From Lotus japonicus (Eukaryota; Streptophyta; Magnoliopsida; Fabales; Fabaceae), in the NCBI RefSeq assembly GCF_012489685.1, contig NC_080042.1, forward strand, positions 82,695,897 through 82,759,896: a stretch of DNA of 64,000 bases, read 5' to 3'. The notes beneath the pieces were generated by a model, which made no database searches, had not been told where the DNA came from, and saw only the letters and a program-made list of their open reading frames with translations. This document shows, in pieces, positions 61,601 to 64,000 of the stretch (position 1 is the first letter of the stretch; the number at the start of each line of letters is the position of its first letter). Both the position numbers and the translations under genes were made by a program.

Positions 61601-61739
61601 TTACAAATCATAAAGTAATAAATAACTCATCATTTATCATATTATTTTGTGTACTGCATAAGTTTATTTTATTTATCCAATTTTTTTTTTGAAAACAGAG
61701 ATATTGTTAATGCAGTGAACAAAAAATAATACACTTTCG

Positions 61740-62035
61740 CGACCATTCCAATCAGAATGGTCCCACAAAAGCTTCTTGTCTTGGACCATTTTAAGGAAAT
61801 CTCCTTTTTCGCGCGACTGAGGTGTTGGCCAGAAGTAAGACTTTATGAGTTCTCCCATAGTGCAATCAGCTTTTTCTAAAATGAGCTTCACATGATTTTC
61901 ACAAATAACTTCACCATGTAAATTGACGACATTTAGACTCTTGTCGCATTTCTTATATTTCATTGCTTCAATATGAGCTTTATCCTTATCACTGATTCTC
62001 TTAATTGCCACACTTTCGCGACCATTCCAATCACC
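61740..62035 (-). pseudogene. IRE1-like kinase N-lobe fragment, right palindrome arm
   Basis: Reverse-complement partner of 61294-61600, with several substitutions (KSLNVVNLHGEVICENHVKL). After DKKLLWDHS, the text restarts DWNGRESV, the beginning of the same exon, before running into unrelated AT-rich sequence. This suggests the N-lobe exon had been tandemly duplicated. Confidence 0.6.
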
Positions 62036-62689
62036 TTCGTAAGTACTTGTATCGTCTCACTTCGTTTCTTCGTTTCTACTTTATAACATCACCAGAAAAA
62101 ATTGACTAGATCATCATTTTACATACTACTGAGTTAGGGTGCATTTTCTAATACTGGATGTAGGACCTCTTCATTAGTCCAGTAATTCATGAATTAGTTG
62201 GTTGTTTTAATAATTGCATTTGGACTCTGTGTGCATACAATCTGTATGACATAGTACAGAGGGTTTTGTGGTCTTGTTTCCTTCTTTTTTGCCTAGAATG
62301 AAGAAAAGGTTGGGGTTATGACCATGACCTTGGCCAGAAAATGGATTTCACTAAGAAGGATCATCATGTCTATGCATCTCTTGAAAATGATGTATCATTT
62401 TTCATCCTGCTGGGTGGAGAAGTTTTCTTTCTCACCAAATTAGTTTCCATACTTTTTCAGTGCCATGGCATAATTAGGTTGTGTATACTAATTTTCAGTG
62501 TATACTTTTTCAGTTTCCATTACATCACAATTTGTTGTATTTTTGACTTCTGTGTTTGTTACATATGTTGAAGGTTTTGAATTTCCAAAAAAAATATCCT
62601 GCTTATGTAAAGCCTTACCTTCATTTTATTCCCTAAACAAATATATTGATGTTTGCAGGCACTGTAGGGTGGAAGGCTGACTTTCTAAA

Positions 62690-62875
62690 CAATCGGCTTT
62701 TTCTAAAATGAGCTCCACATGATTTTCACGAATAACTTCACCATGTAAACTGACGACATTTAGACCCTTGTCGCATTTCTTATATTTCATTGCTTCAATA
62801 TGAGCTTTATCCTTATCACTGATTCTCTTAATTGCCACACTTTCGCGACCATTCCAATCTCCTTCGTAAGTACTT
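62690..62875 (-). pseudogene. IRE1-like kinase N-lobe fragment, third copy outside the palindrome
   Basis: Minus-strand VAIKRISDKDKAHIEAMKYK, then GLNVVSLHGEVIRENHVELI, ending abruptly after LEKADC at about 62690, where the right palindrome arm begins. It has the same orientation as the C-lobe/KEN block, so it may be the original first kinase exon of that gene, interrupted at this point. Confidence 0.6.
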
Positions 62876-63000
62876 GTATCGCCTCACTTCGTTTCTTTGT
62901 TTCTACTTTATCGCCTTACTTCGTTTCTTTGTTCCTTTGTAAGTACTTGTATCGCCTCACTTCGTTTCTTCGTTTCTTTGTACCTGAAAAATTTATATAT
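62876..63000. repeat. Short tandem units TCGCCTCACTTCGTTTCTT
   Basis: Three imperfect units of TATCGCC(T)CACTTCGTTTCTT and GTAAGTACTTG occur in about 120 bases. Related sequence also occurs once beside each palindrome arm (near 61260 and near 62050), so this motif marks the upstream edge of every N-lobe copy. Confidence 0.6.
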
Positions 63001-63106
63001 TAAACCAGAAAATACATCACCCCATCTAATTGCTACATGCAGCAAAAGAAAGACCCAAATAAATAGCTAATCCTAGTGCTCAAAATTAGGGAATGTTAGT
63101 GAAACA

Positions 63107-63315
63107 TCACATGCTTGTGCCCTTTATTCCCAACACCTAATTATGCAATCTCACTACAAATTTCAGAATGTGCAGCAATAAATACTAGCAATAGTTGTTA
63201 TGAAAATTCTCACATGCTTAAGCCCTTAATTCCCAACAACTATTTATGCAGTCAGACTTCAGAATGTGCACCAATGAGTACTAGACTACTAGCAGTTACT
63301 GTTATAAAAATTTAT
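63107..63315. repeat. Tandem duplication of about 105 bases
   Basis: CACATGCTTGTGCCCTTTATT, CCCAACACCTAATTATGCA and CAGAATGTGCAGCAAT recur in order as CACATGCTTAAGCCCTTAATT, CCCAACAACTATTTATGCA and CAGAATGTGCACCAAT. The units are moderately diverged and non-coding. Confidence 0.65.
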
Positions 63316-63339
63316 ATATTAAATTTCCTTCAATTCCTC

Positions 63340-63700
63340 AAGCTTCTTCGTTCAAATTGCAACCACTGAAGCTGAAGCTCCACTTCAATTTTCGGAATCG
63401 AGAGAGTGGAGAGTACAGTCAAGGGCGAGGTCCTGAATCAATGTCGAGAATCAAGGGTCAACAACCAAAATCAACGAAGCTCATCACTAAAACCCAAAGG
63501 TTCAGAGAGCGCGACCTACCTAGCACAAAGAGACCGATGGAGGTCTTTTTTAGTAGTGGTGTGTGACAGAGATCAACAGCGTGAACGGAGAACGGTACGA
63601 ACGGCGAACGAGAGGGAGCAGGAGAGAGAGAGAGACCGATTGAGAAGCGAGAGTGAGAAGAGGTTAGGGTGTTAGGGTTTTTCTCAGGAAAAATTGGAGT
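63340..63700 (-). promoter_or_regulatory. Possible 5' leader and promoter of a minus-strand transcript
   Basis: Read on the minus strand, AAAACCCTAACACCCTAACC (telo-box-like, from about 63683) precedes TC-rich sequence and a stretch of balanced base composition, unlike the AT-rich surroundings. A potential donor, CTAG|GTAGGTCGC, occurs near 63522. It could be the first, non-coding exon of the IRE1-like locus to the left. This is inference only, and several short frames across it carry no recognised domain. Confidence 0.3.
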
Positions 63701-64000
63701 GGGAGGGAAAAGAATTCAGATCCTCAGAATTTTCCTAAGACAATATCTGGCAAGTATATATGAGAGAGGATATACATGTAATTATAACTTGCTTTTTTGT
63801 TAAATTAATTTCAGCCATTAGATTGTAAAATAAGTGGCCCGAAATGTGCTGGAGGGGTTGGACAGAAAAAATGGCTAGAGAGGTCCAAATTCGGAGGGAA
63901 AAATACGAGCCATATATTGTTTGTGTTTAAAAAAAACTTATGTTGCCACGGTTCCAAAAAAGTAATAATAAAATATTATTTCTTTTTGCCACGGTTCCGT
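63701..64000. other. Right edge, no feature seen
   Basis: AT-rich. TTGCCACGGTTCC occurs twice (about 63940 and 63987), 45-50 bases apart, suggesting that a repeat continues beyond the window. Confidence 0.3.

Larger units (their letters stand above)
60666..62682. repeat. Large inverted repeat (palindrome) of IRE1-like sequence
   Basis: The left arm (about 60666-61575) and right arm (about 61755-62682) are reverse complements over roughly 0.9 kb with few differences, separated by about 180 bases. Each arm carries, from the outside in, the 3' acceptor of the C-lobe exon (GTTTGCAG|GCACTGTAGGGTGG on the coding side), an intron-like stretch, and a kinase N-lobe exon facing the opposite way. Examples of mirrored stretches are CAACCAACTAATTCATGAAT at about 61130, with its inverse ATTCATGAATTAGTTGGTTG at about 62186. 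Confidence 0.88.

Noticed and set aside
63357..63675. Arg/Glu-rich plus-strand frames
   Set aside because: They arise from GAGAGA-type low-complexity sequence that reads more naturally as a TC-rich leader on the minus strand.
1..64000. Prokaryotic-style defence system, CRISPR array or operon
   Set aside because: Spaced introns, plant gene families and plant transposons throughout; no regular short repeat-spacer array was seen.

Overview
This is eukaryotic nuclear DNA from a flowering plant. The genes carry many short introns, the intergenic DNA is AT-rich, and plant mobile elements are dense (Helitron, SINE, TRIMs, MITEs, MULE-like elements, a LINE). The gene set points to a eudicot, most likely a papilionoid legume, but no marker in the sequence fixes the species. 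There are no organellar, viral or bacterial features and no CRISPR array.

Layout. (1) 402-4732 (+): a seven-exon WAT1-related EamA transporter. (2) 4977-12586: a minus-strand Helitron with an RPA-like gene remnant, a SINE and a MITE fragment. (3) 13455-16168 (+): an APY7-type membrane apyrase, convergent with (4) 17782-19545 (-), an intronless plastid carotenoid cleavage dioxygenase of the CCD4 class. (5) 24082-25392 (-): a single-exon PPR protein. (6) 26436-28565 (-): a JMJ32/JMJD7-type JmjC oxygenase. (7) 29587-33717 (-): a RUS1-type DUF647 protein. (8) 39045-47664 (+): a 23-exon kinesin-like calmodulin-binding protein (KCBP/ZWICHEL). (9) 51942-53642 and 55042-56320 (+): tandem DAO-like 2-oxoglutarate dioxygenases, the first a TRIM-broken pseudogene and the second intact. 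(10) 57503-59817: a LINE with a MULE-like element nested inside. (11) 59869-62870: pieces of an IRE1-like kinase/RNase, including a palindrome with arms of about 0.9 kb.

The genes have separate jobs: transport, nucleotide hydrolysis, carotenoid cleavage, organelle RNA processing, JmjC hydroxylation or demethylation, a UV-B/auxin-related plastid protein, a microtubule motor, and auxin oxidation. They do not form one pathway. From memory of Arabidopsis, WAT1/APY7/CCD4 sit together on chromosome 4 and WAT1/JMJ32/RUS1 on chromosome 3. This window would then hold both halves of an ancestral block that Arabidopsis split between duplicated segments.

The most unusual region is 60.7-62.9 kb. IRE1-like kinase exon and intron sequence is arranged as a long inverted repeat beside a KEN nuclease domain that keeps the residues known to be catalytic in IRE1. 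The 50.7-56.3 kb region is also informative, because the intact dioxygenase copy preserves the empty site of a young TRIM insertion in its broken sister copy.
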